A DNA stretch of 64,000 nucleotides from Bog-473 sp963736525 (lineage in GTDB: Bacteria; Actinomycetota; Acidimicrobiia; Acidimicrobiales; RAAP-2). Position numbers and translations under genes: made by a program. The stretch is taken from the NCBI GenBank assembly GCA_963736525.1, contig CAVTPF010000014.1, positions 186,001 to 250,000 of the forward strand, read 5' to 3'. Shown piece after piece: positions 7,883 through 16,287 of this stretch (position 1 is the stretch's first letter; each line of letters begins with the position of its first letter). The notes under the pieces are model-generated. The model did not search any database. It had not been told where the DNA came from and worked only from the letters and a program-made list of their open reading frames with translations.

Positions 7883-9207
7883 CGACGAGCACCACGGCCC
7901 GCGACCGGCGTGCGGGCTCCCACGCCGTCGCCGTCATCGGTGCCGGCTACGTCGGGTTGCCCACGGCGGCCACGCTGGCCCACTTCGGCCACAGCGTCGT
8001 CCTGGCCGAGCACGAGCCGTCCCGGCTTTCCGCCCTGCGCGCCGGGCGCATGCCCATCATGGAGGCCGGGCTCGACGACCTGGTGGCCGGCGCCGTGGCC
8101 AAGGGCAACCTCTCGTTCACCGACTCGGCCGCGGTGGCCGTGGCCGGAGCAGAATTCGCCTTCCTGTGCGTGCCTACCCCTCAGAGCGTGGACGGCTCGG
8201 CCGATCTGTCCCAGGTCCAGTCGGCGGCCAAGGAGATCGCCCCGCACCTGGCGCCGGGGGCCATCGTGGTCAACAAGTCGACCGTGCCCGTCGGCTCCGC
8301 CACCATGGTCGAGCAGGTGATCGGACGTCCCGACATACGGATCGTCTCCAACCCCGAGTTCCTGCGCGAAGGCACGGCGGTGCTCGACAGCCTCAACCCG
8401 GACCGGATCGTCGTGGGGGCCGACGACGCGCAGGCGGCGGCGCGGGTGGGCGAGTTGTTCGCGACGACGGGCGCTCCGCTCATCGTGACCGATGCCACGA
8501 CCTCCGAGACGATCAAGTACGCGTCGAACGCGTTCCTGGCCACCAAGCTCAGCTTCGTCAACGCCCTGGCCGGCCTCTGTGAGGAGGTAGGGGCGGACGC
8601 GGTGGACGTCCTGCTCGGGCTGGGCTACGACAAGCGCATCGGCTTCGAGTTCCTCCGTCCCGGGCCCGGTTGGGGTGGCTCGTGCCTACCCAAGGACACG
8701 CGGGCGCTCCTGCACATCGCCCGCGGCGCCGGCTACGACTTCTCGCTGTTGGCCGGCGCCATCGCCTCCAACGACGAGCAGCTGTCCCGCGTGATCTCGA
8801 AGGTCGAAGCCGCATGCGGCGGCTCCGTCGACGGGGTGACGGTCGCCGCCTGGGGCCTCACCTTCAAGGCGAACACCGACGACCGCCGAGAGTCGCCCAG
8901 CCTGCAGATCACCCACCGGCTGGCCGAGCTCGGGGCCACCGTGCAGGCCTTCGACCCCACCGTCGACGTCGAGGAGGAGCTGCCCGACGACCTGCTCGGC
9001 CTGCAGTTGCGGCCGGACCCCTACGAGGCGGCGAAGGGGGCGAGGGCGCTGATCGTGCTCACCGAGTGGGACGAGTTCCGCTGGCTCGATTTCTCCCGCG
9101 TGCAGGCGGTCATGGAGCAGCCCTGCATCGTCGACGCGCGCAATCTGCTCGACCCCGCCGCGGTGCGGCGCATGGGTTTCGACTACTCGGGGATCGGGCG
9201 CCGATGA
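7879..9207 (+). CDS. UDP-glucose 6-dehydrogenase family protein
   Basis: Protein of 442 residues. It begins with AVIGAGYVGLPTAATLAHFG (NAD site), continues with VPTPQ, SNPEFLREGTAVLD, the central helical domain, and the catalytic cysteine in GGSCLPKDT, followed by the C-terminal UDP-binding domain with WGLTFKANTDDRRESPS. This is the UDP-glucose dehydrogenase pattern (two-step NAD-dependent oxidation to UDP-glucuronate). The next gene encodes a UDP-xylose synthase, which uses UDP-glucuronate, so the assignment is strengthened by context. ATGA overlaps join it to both neighbours, suggesting coupled translation. Confidence 0.9.
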   Translation: MTTSTTARDRRAGSHAVAVIGAGYVGLPTAATLAHFGHSVVLAEHEPSRLSALRAGRMPIMEAGLDDLVAGAVAKGNLSFTDSAAVAVAGAEFAFLCVPTPQSVDGSADLSQVQSAAKEIAPHLAPGAIVVNKSTVPVGSATMVEQVIGRPDIRIVSNPEFLREGTAVLDSLNPDRIVVGADDAQAAARVGELFATTGAPLIVTDATTSETIKYASNAFLATKLSFVNALAGLCEEVGADAVDVLLGLGYDKRIGFEFLRPGPGWGGSCLPKDTRALLHIARGAGYDFSLLAGAIASNDEQLSRVISKVEAACGGSVDGVTVAAWGLTFKANTDDRRESPSLQITHRLAELGATVQAFDPTVDVEEELPDDLLGLQLRPDPYEAAKGARALIVLTEWDEFRWLDFSRVQAVMEQPCIVDARNLLDPAAVRRMGFDYSGIGRR

Positions 9208-10151
9208 GCCGGGTCGTCGTCGCCGGAGGCGCGGGCTTCCTGGGGTCGCATCTCTGCGACCGGTTGATCGAGCGGGGCGACACCGTCGTCTGCCTGGACG
9301 ACCTCTCGACCGGGTCGCAGGAGAACGTGGCCCACCTGCTCGGCCACGACCGGTTCCGCCTGATCGTCGCCGACGTGAGCGAGAAGGTGGAGCTCGATGA
9401 GGACGAGAAGGTCGACGCCGTCTGCAACCTGGCCTCTCCGGCGTCACCGCCGGCCTACCTGGCCCGGCCGCTCGAGACGCTGGCCGTCGGCAGCGAAGGT
9501 ACCCGCCGGCTGCTCGAGCTGGCCCGGGTGCACGGCGCCCGCTTCCTCATGGCGAGCACCAGCGAGATCTACGGCGACCCCGAGGTGCACCCCCAGGTCG
9601 AGTCCTACCGGGGGAACGTCGACCCGACGGGGCCGCGCAGCGTCTACGACGAGGCCAAGCGGTTCGCCGAGAGCCTCACCATGGCCATGCACCGCGCCCA
9701 CGGAGTGAACGTGGGCATCGCCCGCATCTTCAACACCTACGGGCCCCGCCTGTCGCCGGGCGACGGTCGCGTCGTGTCAAACTTCATCGTGCAGGCGCTG
9801 CGCGGCGAGCCGCTGACCGTGTACGGGGACGGGAGTCAGACGCGCAGCCTGTGCTTCGTCGACGACGAGATCTCGGGCCTGCTGGCCCTGCTCGACTCGT
9901 CACTCACGGGGCCGGTCAACATCGGCAATCCCGACGAGCGGTCCATGCTCGACCTGGCGCAGTTCGTCTTGGACGTCACGGGCTCCCCGTCGGGCCTAAC
10001 CTTCGAGCCGCTGCCTACCGACGACCCCACGCGCCGCTGCCCCGACATCACGCTGGCGCGGCGCGAGCTGGGATGGGAGCCCAGGATCGGCCTGCGGGAG
10101 GGGATCGAGCGCACGATCGACTACTTCGCGCCGAAGGTGCGTAGTCAGTGA
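9204..10151 (+). CDS. UDP-glucuronate decarboxylase (UDP-xylose synthase)
   Basis: Protein of 315 residues, start ATG overlapping the previous stop as ATGA. It has GGAGFLGSHLCDRLI, then the UXS-diagnostic NLASPASPPAY, ASTSEIYGDPEVHPQ, SVYDEAKRFAE (catalytic Tyr/Lys), ARIFNTYGPR and DGRVVSNFIVQAL. Enzymes with this combination oxidise UDP-glucuronate at C4, decarboxylate it and reduce it to UDP-xylose. With the preceding dehydrogenase this gives a complete UDP-glucose to UDP-xylose pathway in two adjacent genes. Confidence 0.92.
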   Translation: MSRVVVAGGAGFLGSHLCDRLIERGDTVVCLDDLSTGSQENVAHLLGHDRFRLIVADVSEKVELDEDEKVDAVCNLASPASPPAYLARPLETLAVGSEGTRRLLELARVHGARFLMASTSEIYGDPEVHPQVESYRGNVDPTGPRSVYDEAKRFAESLTMAMHRAHGVNVGIARIFNTYGPRLSPGDGRVVSNFIVQALRGEPLTVYGDGSQTRSLCFVDDEISGLLALLDSSLTGPVNIGNPDERSMLDLAQFVLDVTGSPSGLTFEPLPTDDPTRRCPDITLARRELGWEPRIGLREGIERTIDYFAPKVRSQ

Positions 10152-10897
10152 CGGAGCCAGGCGTGACGGACGCGGAGCTCGGTGCGCTGCCGCCCCGGCG
10201 CACCTACCGGACGCTGTCGGTGATCACGCCGGTGTTCAATGAGCGTTCCACGGTGGCCGAGATCATCCGGCGCATGCGCGCGGTCGAGGTGCCGCTGGTG
10301 GTCCAGATCATCGTGGTCGACGACGGCTCGAGCGATGGATCCGACAAGGTGCTCGGTGCGCTGGAGGACTCGACGGTGCGCGTCATCCGCCACGAGGTCA
10401 ACCGGGGCAAGGGGGCGGCCATCCGGACCGGGCTGGCCGAGGCGCGCGGCGACATCGTCCTCATTCAGGACGCCGACCTCGAGTACGACCCCAACGACTG
10501 GGGCCGCCTGCTCGAGCCGATCCTGCGCGGGAAGGCGCGCGTCGTCTACGGGAGCCGCTTCACCGGCGAGCGCAAGAACATGCTCCCGCTGCATTGGATG
10601 GGCAACCGCCTGCTGTCGCTGGTGACCAACGTGCTGTACTCGTCGACGCTGTCCGACATGGAGACCTGCTACAAGGTCTTTGACGCCCAGGTGCTCGAGG
10701 GCCTCACCATCGTGTCGGACCGCTTCGACTTCGAGCCCGAAATCACGGCGAAGGTCTTGCGGCGCGGCCACCGGATCTACGAGGTACCCATCTCCTATGC
10801 GGGCCGCGAGCCCGACGAGGGAAAGAAGATCACCTGGCGTGACGGCTTCAGTGCCATGAAGGCGCTGCTCAAGTTCCGCTTCTCGAAGGAGTACTGA
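10148..10897 (+). CDS. GT2 glycosyltransferase, dolichyl/polyprenyl-phosphate sugar synthase type
   Basis: Protein of 249 residues, GTG start overlapping the UXS stop. SVITPVFNERSTV, VDDGSSDGS, NRGKGAAIRTGL and the DAD motif in IQDADLEYDP mark a GT-A fold of the DPM1 branch; VYGSRF and DMETCYKVF follow. There is no C-terminal membrane domain. Such enzymes move a sugar from a nucleotide donor to a polyprenyl phosphate at the inner face of the membrane, supplying lipid-linked donors for GT-C enzymes. Donor identity cannot be read from the sequence; UDP-sugars made by neighbouring genes are candidates. Confidence 0.87.
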   Translation: MTEPGVTDAELGALPPRRTYRTLSVITPVFNERSTVAEIIRRMRAVEVPLVVQIIVVDDGSSDGSDKVLGALEDSTVRVIRHEVNRGKGAAIRTGLAEARGDIVLIQDADLEYDPNDWGRLLEPILRGKARVVYGSRFTGERKNMLPLHWMGNRLLSLVTNVLYSSTLSDMETCYKVFDAQVLEGLTIVSDRFDFEPEITAKVLRRGHRIYEVPISYAGREPDEGKKITWRDGFSAMKALLKFRFSKEY

Positions 10898-10904
10898 GCA
10901 CAGG

Positions 10905-11783
10905 GTGTCCAGCACGATCGGCGCCGTCGTCGTCGACCACGACGTCGGGTCGCTGCTCCTGGGGTGTGTGCGCTCCATCCTCGACGAGGGAGCGGCGCCG
11001 GTGGTCGTCGTGGAGAACGGCGCCCATGGGAGCACCATGGCGGCGCTGCGGGAGCTGCTGGCGGCCGCGCCCGCAGCGCCCGTGCGTATCGTTCGGCCGG
11101 GGCGGAACCTGGGCTTCGGGGCCGGGGTCAACCGGGGTCTGGCCGTGCTGGCGGGGGAGCCCGAGCCACCCGAATGGGTGCTCATCTCCAACGCGGATCT
11201 CGAGGTGCACACCGGTGCTCTGCCGGCCCTGCGCGACGCCCTCGAGTCGCACCCGGCGTGGGCCGTGGTGGGCCCGCGCATCTTCACCGAGTCGGGCGAC
11301 GTCTACCCCTCGGTGCGCCGGTTCCCTTCCCTCGGCGACGCCGCCGGGCACGCGCTCCTGGCCCTGTTCAATCCCGACAACCGCTTCACCCGGCGCTACA
11401 ACCCCGGAACGCCCGAGGGCGACCTGGCATGCGGGGCCGGATGGGTCTCGGGTTCGTGCTTCCTCGCCCGTCGCGCCGCGCTGGAGGAGCTCGGCGGCTT
11501 CGACGAGGCGTACTTCATGTACGCCGAGGACATGGACCTGTGCTGGCGCGCCCACAACGGGGGGTGGGGCGTCGGCTTCGCCGGCACCGCCGAGGTGACC
11601 CACGTCCAGGGCGTGAGCACGGCCCGCCACCCGTATCGCATGATGCTGGAGCACCACCGCTCGGCCCTCCGCTTCACCTTCCGGACGACCAAGGGCTGGC
11701 GGCGGGCCGCCCTGCCACTGGCGGTTGCCGTGCTGGGGGCGCGTCTGGCGATGGCCGCCGCCCGGCTGGCGCTGTCCCGCTAG
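10905..11783 (+). CDS. GT2 glycosyltransferase, rhamnosyltransferase-like
   Basis: Protein of 292 residues from a GTG at 10905, 7 nt after the previous stop. It has a GT-A core: AVVVDHDVGSLLLGCVRSIL, RNLGFGAGVNRGL, the DxD-like SNADLEV, then GSCFLARRAALEELGGFDEAYFMYAEDMDLC, the signature region of WbbL/RfbF-type rhamnosyltransferases. The C-terminus (about 265-290) is hydrophobic and may attach to the membrane. dTDP-rhamnose is the likely donor, given rfbB/rfbD in the same operon, but this is inference. Confidence 0.85.
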   Translation: MSSTIGAVVVDHDVGSLLLGCVRSILDEGAAPVVVVENGAHGSTMAALRELLAAAPAAPVRIVRPGRNLGFGAGVNRGLAVLAGEPEPPEWVLISNADLEVHTGALPALRDALESHPAWAVVGPRIFTESGDVYPSVRRFPSLGDAAGHALLALFNPDNRFTRRYNPGTPEGDLACGAGWVSGSCFLARRAALEELGGFDEAYFMYAEDMDLCWRAHNGGWGVGFAGTAEVTHVQGVSTARHPYRMMLEHHRSALRFTFRTTKGWRRAALPLAVAVLGARLAMAAARLALSR

Positions 11784-11787
11784 CGGA

Positions 11788-12840
11788 ATGGGCAGACGGC
11801 GGGGTGGGCTCATCGTCGCCATGGGGGCCATCGTGGTGGCCGTGCTGGTACTGGGACTGGCCGCCGCCGTCGCCGGACCGGGCCGGGCGCCCGTCCACGT
11901 CGAGCCGGAGGTCACCTTCGCCCTGCCCCCGTCCTCCGGGGGCTGCGGCGGGGTGACGGCGTTGCCCGGTGGATCACAGCGGGTACCGATCACCGTGAGC
12001 ACCGTGGCGGGTCAGGTGGCCGAGACCGTCAACGTCTGCATCGGCGGCCAGGGGCCGTTCCCCTTCCTCCTTGACTCCGGCGCCGGGCAGTCGACCATCG
12101 ACGCCGGCCTGGCCGGGCGCTTGCACCTCGCGTCGGCCGGCCCGGCCGGCTTGTTCGCCGGGGTCGGGTGCACGGGGACCGACCGACCGGTCACGGTCGA
12201 CGCGTGGTCGCTCGACGGTGTGGCCCTGGCGCCCCAGACGCTGACGGCAGCCACGCTGCCCCAGATCGGGGGCAAGGGGGAGCCGGTCGGCCTCCTCGGC
12301 TCCGACGTCCTGTCCCGTTTCGGGGCCGTGCGCATCGACTTCACGACGGGCGCACTCGTGCTCCCGGGCCCCGAGGGCTCGTCGCTCGGCGAGTCGGGGC
12401 CCTTCACGGGACCGGTGGGGCCGCCGTCGGTCCTGGCCCAAGGGACCGGGACGACGGTGCCGGCCACGGTGTCCTCCGAGCAGGGCAACGTCTCCCTCAA
12501 CGTGGCCGTGCGCTTCGGTGGCGGTGCCCGGCGGAGCTTCGTCGTCGACACGGGCTCGTCGCAGAGCGTGGTGGCGACCTCCGTCGCCAAGGCGGAGTCC
12601 CTCGCCGGCACCGAGCTGGCGCAGCGCCAGACGACGGTCTGCTCGGTCATCACGGTCCCGCTCGTGCACAGCGGGCGGTGGTCCGTGCCGGGCGAGGAGC
12701 TCTATCCCCAGCTGGTGGGCGCGACGGAGTTCGGCGACATCAGCCAGGGCGGCATCGAAGGCCTGCTGGGCTCGGACCAGCTCAAGCGCTTCGGTTGGGT
12801 GGTCCTCGACTACGGCGGGGGCAGTGTGGTGCTGGGGTGA
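11788..12840 (+). CDS. Secreted or membrane-anchored double retropepsin-like aspartic protease
   Basis: Protein of 350 residues. Residues about 7-35 are a hydrophobic N-terminal segment (signal peptide or anchor). Two similar domains follow. Each has an aspartic-protease motif, LLDSGAGQS with Asp96 and VVDTGSSQS with Asp254, and each ends in a GLLGSDxLxRFG block at residues 168 and 325. The distances from Asp to block are 72 and 71 residues, so this is an internal duplication. Known bacterial retropepsin-like proteins usually have one such domain and dimerise; here both halves are on one chain, as in pepsins. It sits 4 nt after the rhamnosyltransferase-like gene and may act on the envelope. 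Activity is not proven by sequence. Confidence 0.8.
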   Translation: MGRRRGGLIVAMGAIVVAVLVLGLAAAVAGPGRAPVHVEPEVTFALPPSSGGCGGVTALPGGSQRVPITVSTVAGQVAETVNVCIGGQGPFPFLLDSGAGQSTIDAGLAGRLHLASAGPAGLFAGVGCTGTDRPVTVDAWSLDGVALAPQTLTAATLPQIGGKGEPVGLLGSDVLSRFGAVRIDFTTGALVLPGPEGSSLGESGPFTGPVGPPSVLAQGTGTTVPATVSSEQGNVSLNVAVRFGGGARRSFVVDTGSSQSVVATSVAKAESLAGTELAQRQTTVCSVITVPLVHSGRWSVPGEELYPQLVGATEFGDISQGGIEGLLGSDQLKRFGWVVLDYGGGSVVLG

Positions 12841-12964
12841 CCTCGGTGCACGGGTCCGGTTGCAGCCCGCCGGCGATCGCTCCGAAAACCGTAAACGGGT
12901 CCGTTGATAGCGTTGGGAGACCGACCGACGCACCTGAGGGAGACAGCCACCACCGTGGCCGCGC

Positions 12965-13411
12965 TCAAGCCAGCGCCGCCCCCAGGGCGTCGAGGAGCTC
13001 GCCGGTGCCCTTCTCGCGGACGGCGGGCATATCGCCCCCGTCGAGGAAGACGCCCTGCTCGGTGAGGATCAACCTCGTGCCGCCGGCAGCCGGCGTGAAC
13101 TCCACGGTGGTCACCGAGACCGAGATGAGGGTGTCGTCGGCCTCCATCGTGTAGCCGTACACGATGCGCTGCGCCGGGACGATGTCCTTGTAGGTGGCCT
13201 CGTAGGTGAAGACGGGGCCGCCGGGGGGGCCGCCCTGGTTCGTCTCGGTGCCGCCCACCCGGAAGTCGAGCGCGTACACGGAGCTGCCCGGTGCCCCGAA
13301 CCAGCGGGCCTTGGCGTCCCGGCTCGACCAGGCGGCGAACACGCGCTCGGGCGGGACCGGGTACGTGCGGGTGATGGTGAATGTGCCGTGCTCGGCGGTC
13401 CTGGTGGTCAT
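12965..13411 (-). CDS. SRPBCC (AHSA1-like) domain protein
   Basis: Protein of 148 residues with the START/SRPBCC pattern of the AHSA1 family: FTITRTYPVPPERVFAAW at the N-terminus, RWFGAPG, DFRVGGTE and a C-terminal long helix. These proteins bind small hydrophobic ligands; in bacteria they are very often encoded with an ArsR-type regulator, as here, where the regulator stop lies 1 nt before this ATG. The ligand is unknown. It would be co-transcribed with, and controlled by, that regulator. Confidence 0.88.
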   Translation of the reverse strand: MTTRTAEHGTFTITRTYPVPPERVFAAWSSRDAKARWFGAPGSSVYALDFRVGGTETNQGGPPGGPVFTYEATYKDIVPAQRIVYGYTMEADDTLISVSVTTVEFTPAAGGTRLILTEQGVFLDGGDMPAVREKGTGELLDALGAALA

Positions 13412-13412
13412 C

Positions 13413-13799
13413 TCATGCTCCTTTCGGTGACGGTGAAGCGGATCGCTCTGGAGGCGACGGGGCGTCCTGCTCGGCGGCCATGTCGGCCGCCAGGATCTCG
13501 CCCAAGCGGTCGAGGCGGCGCTCCCAGGCGGCGCGCTGGCCGGCGAACCAGTCCTCGGCGAGGCGGAGCCCCACCGGCTCGAGCCGGCAGGTCCGGGTCC
13601 GCCCGACCTTCTCGGAGCGCACCAGTCCGCACGATTCGAGGACGGCGAGGTGCTGCACGACGGCCGACAGGGTCATGTCCAGGGGTTGGGCCAGCTGGCT
13701 GACGGTGGCCGGCCCGCCGCTGAGGCGCTCCACCATCTCCCGCCGGGTCGGGTCGCCCAGGGCCCGGAAGACGTCGTCGACCGGCTGATACTTAAGCAC
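13413..13799 (-). CDS. ArsR-family winged-helix transcriptional regulator
   Basis: Protein of 128 residues. VFRALGDPTRREMVERL begins the winged helix; TVSQLAQPLDMTLSAVVQHLAVLE is the recognition-helix region, followed by the wing with RSEKVGRTRTCRLEP. There are no metal-binding cysteine clusters typical of ArsR/SmtB metal sensors, so it belongs with the regulators paired to SRPBCC proteins. The GTG start at 13799 is embedded in a near-palindrome that may be its own operator. The C-terminal 25 residues are a charged tail. Confidence 0.88.
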   Translation of the reverse strand: MLKYQPVDDVFRALGDPTRREMVERLSGGPATVSQLAQPLDMTLSAVVQHLAVLESCGLVRSEKVGRTRTCRLEPVGLRLAEDWFAGQRAAWERRLDRLGEILAADMAAEQDAPSPPERSASPSPKGA

Positions 13800-13807
13800 G
13801 TACTTAA
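13792..13807. promoter_or_regulatory. Near-palindromic candidate operator of the ArsR/SRPBCC pair
   Basis: TTAAGCACGTACTTAA is a 16-bp inverted repeat with a single mismatched pair, in AT-rich DNA that stands out from the surrounding GC-rich sequence, and it covers the GTG start of the regulator. The position fits autorepression, as is common for ArsR proteins. Binding is inferred. Confidence 0.45.
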
Positions 13808-13832
13808 CTATTGTCCGGAGCGGTGCCCGCCG

Positions 13833-14663
13833 TCAAGCCCCTTCCACTTCGGGGCCGCTCAGCCCGAGCATGTCGGTCACGCCATGGTCCCGCCCCGCCG
13901 TGTAGCCCCCGTCGACCGGGAGCGCGTGGCCCGTGACGAAGGACGCGTCGTCGGAGAGAAGGAAGGCGGCCGCCGCGGCGATCTCCTCGGGACGACCCAT
14001 GCGCCGCCCGAGCTTGTGCTCGCGGACGATGTCGGCCAGCGCGTCCTCCATGCCGGGCCCGAAGACGGAGGCCGTCATGGGCGTCTCGATGAATCCGGGG
14101 CAGATGGCGTTGACGCGGATGCCCCGGCCCGCATAGTCGATCGCCATGTTCTTGGTGAGCAGGACGACGCCGCCCTTGGACGCGCTGTATGCACTGCCGC
14201 CCGCCGTGCCCTCCAGGCCCTCGATGCTGGCCAGCGTCACCACCGAGCCGCGCTGTCCGTCGGGGCGCGCTGGCTGGTGCAACATCTGGGCGATGACATG
14301 TTTGGCCGTGAGGTAGGTCCCGGTCAGGTTGACCGCGATGACGCGGGCCCACTCCTCGGTGGGCAGCATGTGGACCGGGCCGCCCCCGGCGACGCCGGCG
14401 GCGTTGACCAGGCCGTCGACGGCGCCCCCGAAGGCGACGGCGGCGCCCACCATCTCGGCCACCGAGCTCTCGTCGGTCACGTCGACGCGCGTGAAGGCCC
14501 AGCGTCCTGCCTCGTCCTTCCCCTCCGCGACGTCGTCGGGTGGCACGTGGAGGTCGGCTCCCATGACCAGGGCGCCTTCGTCGAGGAGTCGACTGGCCGT
14601 GGCCCGGCCGATGCCCGAGGCGGCCCCGGTCACGATGTACGTTCGCCCTTGCAGTCCACGCAT
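13833..14663 (-). CDS. SDR family oxidoreductase
   Basis: Classical SDR of 276 residues: TGAASGIGRA (NAD(P) loop) at 12-21, VNAAG, the serine in TLASIEG, the catalytic YSASKGG, NAICPGFIETPM and a C-terminal VTGHALPVDGGYT. The ADLHVP after the second strand, with an acidic residue at its end, suggests NAD rather than NADP. The substrate is not evident. The closest look-alikes are 3-oxoacyl-ACP reductase/cyclohexanol dehydrogenase-type SDRs. It is followed by the ArsR gene after 33 nt but is probably transcribed separately. Confidence 0.87.
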   Translation of the reverse strand: MRGLQGRTYIVTGAASGIGRATASRLLDEGALVMGADLHVPPDDVAEGKDEAGRWAFTRVDVTDESSVAEMVGAAVAFGGAVDGLVNAAGVAGGGPVHMLPTEEWARVIAVNLTGTYLTAKHVIAQMLHQPARPDGQRGSVVTLASIEGLEGTAGGSAYSASKGGVVLLTKNMAIDYAGRGIRVNAICPGFIETPMTASVFGPGMEDALADIVREHKLGRRMGRPEEIAAAAAFLLSDDASFVTGHALPVDGGYTAGRDHGVTDMLGLSGPEVEGA

Positions 14664-14857
14664 GGCACTTCCCGACCTTGGTTGCTCCCGGGCTGACCCG
14701 GCTGTGAGGTGCAGTGCATTGTTCTAGCCCAGGGGCGGCCCCCGGTCGACGTGGACATCTCTGACGTACACGTCGGGAGGCGAAACACAGTTCGCCACGC
14801 AGACTTCTCTTGCACGACCTGCGAGGGACGACAAAGTGCGAAGGGACCTTCAGCCAC

Positions 14858-14863
14858 TACACT
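14858..14863 (+). promoter_or_regulatory. Possible -10 element for the membrane acyltransferase
   Basis: TACACT lies 47 nt upstream of the GTG at 14911 in the 247-nt divergent gap that follows the SDR start. The gap otherwise shows no gene; its GC content is lower than on the left side. Confidence 0.25.
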
Positions 14864-14910
14864 GCTTGAGTTTCCGTACTACCGCGAGCGGGCCGCGCCC
14901 AGGGGGAAAG

Positions 14911-16173
14911 GTGGAGACGAATTCGAGCGGGGTGACTTCACCACCGGTAGTTCCCAATGAGCTCACCGACGAATCGAATGCGCTGCCTCCCCGTCGTTTA
15001 GGGCGACTCCCGGAGTTGGACGGATTGCGCGGCGCGACCGTGATCATCGTCTTCGTTTCCCACCTGGAGGTCATACTCCCTATCCCTCGCCTCGCCGTCG
15101 TGCCGGGAGGAACCGTCTCCCTCGATTCCTTCTTCGTCCTGAGCGGATTCCTGATCACCGCGTTGATGCTTCGCGAGCAAGGCAAGACGGGCTCGGTGAA
15201 CACGGGCTCCTTCTACCGTCGGCGTGCGTTGCGACTCCTGCCCCCGCTGTTCTTCATGCTCGCCCTCTATGCCGTCTTTGCCTACTTGTCGAGGGTGTCG
15301 TGGCACTTGGAGTGGACCTCGTTGCTGTCGGTCATCTTCTATTACTCCAACTGGAAGCTGGCTCTTCACTCCAACGAGCTCGGAGGGATCATCGCGCCGG
15401 GGCTGCAGCACGTCTGGTCGTTGTCGTTGGAAGAGCAGTTCTACCTGGTCTGGCCATGGGTGACCATCGTCGTGCTGAGCTATCGCCGGAGCCTCCGAAC
15501 GGTCGTGTTGGTCCTCGTCTCTCTGATTGCCTTGATTGCGGTTCACCGAGCCCTGTATTACACCGGCCCCAATAGTTGGTACTCCGATTTCATTCGTACC
15601 GACACCCGCTCGGACGGAATCCTCCTCGGCTGCCTCATGGCCCACATCTGGATGCGCCGGCGCGAGCCCGTACGTGGTGTGAGGGTCGCTGCAACGGTGG
15701 GGACGATCTTCCTCCTGATCTGCCTTCCCCTGGTCAATACCACGGGTCCCTTCCTGTTCCGTGGCGGAATAACGGCTATCGACCTCGCGTGTGCGGCGCT
15801 GATTCTGGCCCTCGTGCAAGGCAATTGGATGGGGCGTCACTTCTTTCGCTTCAGGCCCTTCGTGATACTGGGCATGGTGTCGTACGGCTTCTACTTGTTC
15901 CACCTTCCGGTGTTCTTCGCGATCCGTTACTACGGCCACAGTTGGAACGAGGTTGTGAGGGTTGTCGTGGCCGTCGTCGCCACTCTGGCTCTGACCACAA
16001 TTTCATGGTTCTGCCTCGAACGGCCGGCCCTCAACCTGAAGGATCGTCTGGAGGGTCGAGACAAGACGAGCAGGCTGTCGCTCAAGTCGATGTCCGGTGG
16101 GTTGTTCGTTGACCCCGACACCTCCCCCATCGTCCGGACCGAGATGGCGGAATCTGACACTGCCAAAGCCTGA
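14911..16173 (+). CDS. Acyltransferase 3 (OafA/YrhL-like) integral membrane protein
   Basis: Protein of 420 residues. I chose the GTG at 14911 because AGGGGG lies just upstream and the acyltransferase-3 hallmark RLPELDGLRG follows after about 35 residues. Further motifs: GGTVSLDSFFVLSGFLIT (the VDxFFxxSGF region), YRRRALRLLPP, HVWSLSLEEQFYLVWP, and about ten hydrophobic segments. Such proteins transfer acyl groups (often O-acetyl) to extracytoplasmic polysaccharides or antibiotics. There is no SGNH domain, unlike the homologue at 44217. GC content is visibly lower than in the genes to the left, which marks the start of a compositionally different segment. Confidence 0.9.
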   Translation: METNSSGVTSPPVVPNELTDESNALPPRRLGRLPELDGLRGATVIIVFVSHLEVILPIPRLAVVPGGTVSLDSFFVLSGFLITALMLREQGKTGSVNTGSFYRRRALRLLPPLFFMLALYAVFAYLSRVSWHLEWTSLLSVIFYYSNWKLALHSNELGGIIAPGLQHVWSLSLEEQFYLVWPWVTIVVLSYRRSLRTVVLVLVSLIALIAVHRALYYTGPNSWYSDFIRTDTRSDGILLGCLMAHIWMRRREPVRGVRVAATVGTIFLLICLPLVNTTGPFLFRGGITAIDLACAALILALVQGNWMGRHFFRFRPFVILGMVSYGFYLFHLPVFFAIRYYGHSWNEVVRVVVAVVATLALTTISWFCLERPALNLKDRLEGRDKTSRLSLKSMSGGLFVDPDTSPIVRTEMAESDTAKA

Positions 16174-16227
16174 ATGGCCGCTTGCCCGGAGAGGCGAGTA
16201 CCCTTCGGCGAGCGGCCATGGCGGTGG

Positions 16228-16233
16228 TAAATT
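16228..16233 (+). promoter_or_regulatory. Possible -10 element of the thiolase-like gene
   Basis: TAAATT lies 54 nt before the GTG at 16288. The same TAAATTG heptamer recurs at 18554-18560 in front of the next plus-strand transcription unit in this lower-GC segment. Confidence 0.25.
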
Positions 16234-16287
16234 GTGCCTGGGAACGAGCTCCCGAGGGCACACGGGAGACAGAGGCAAGGGGTCCTC

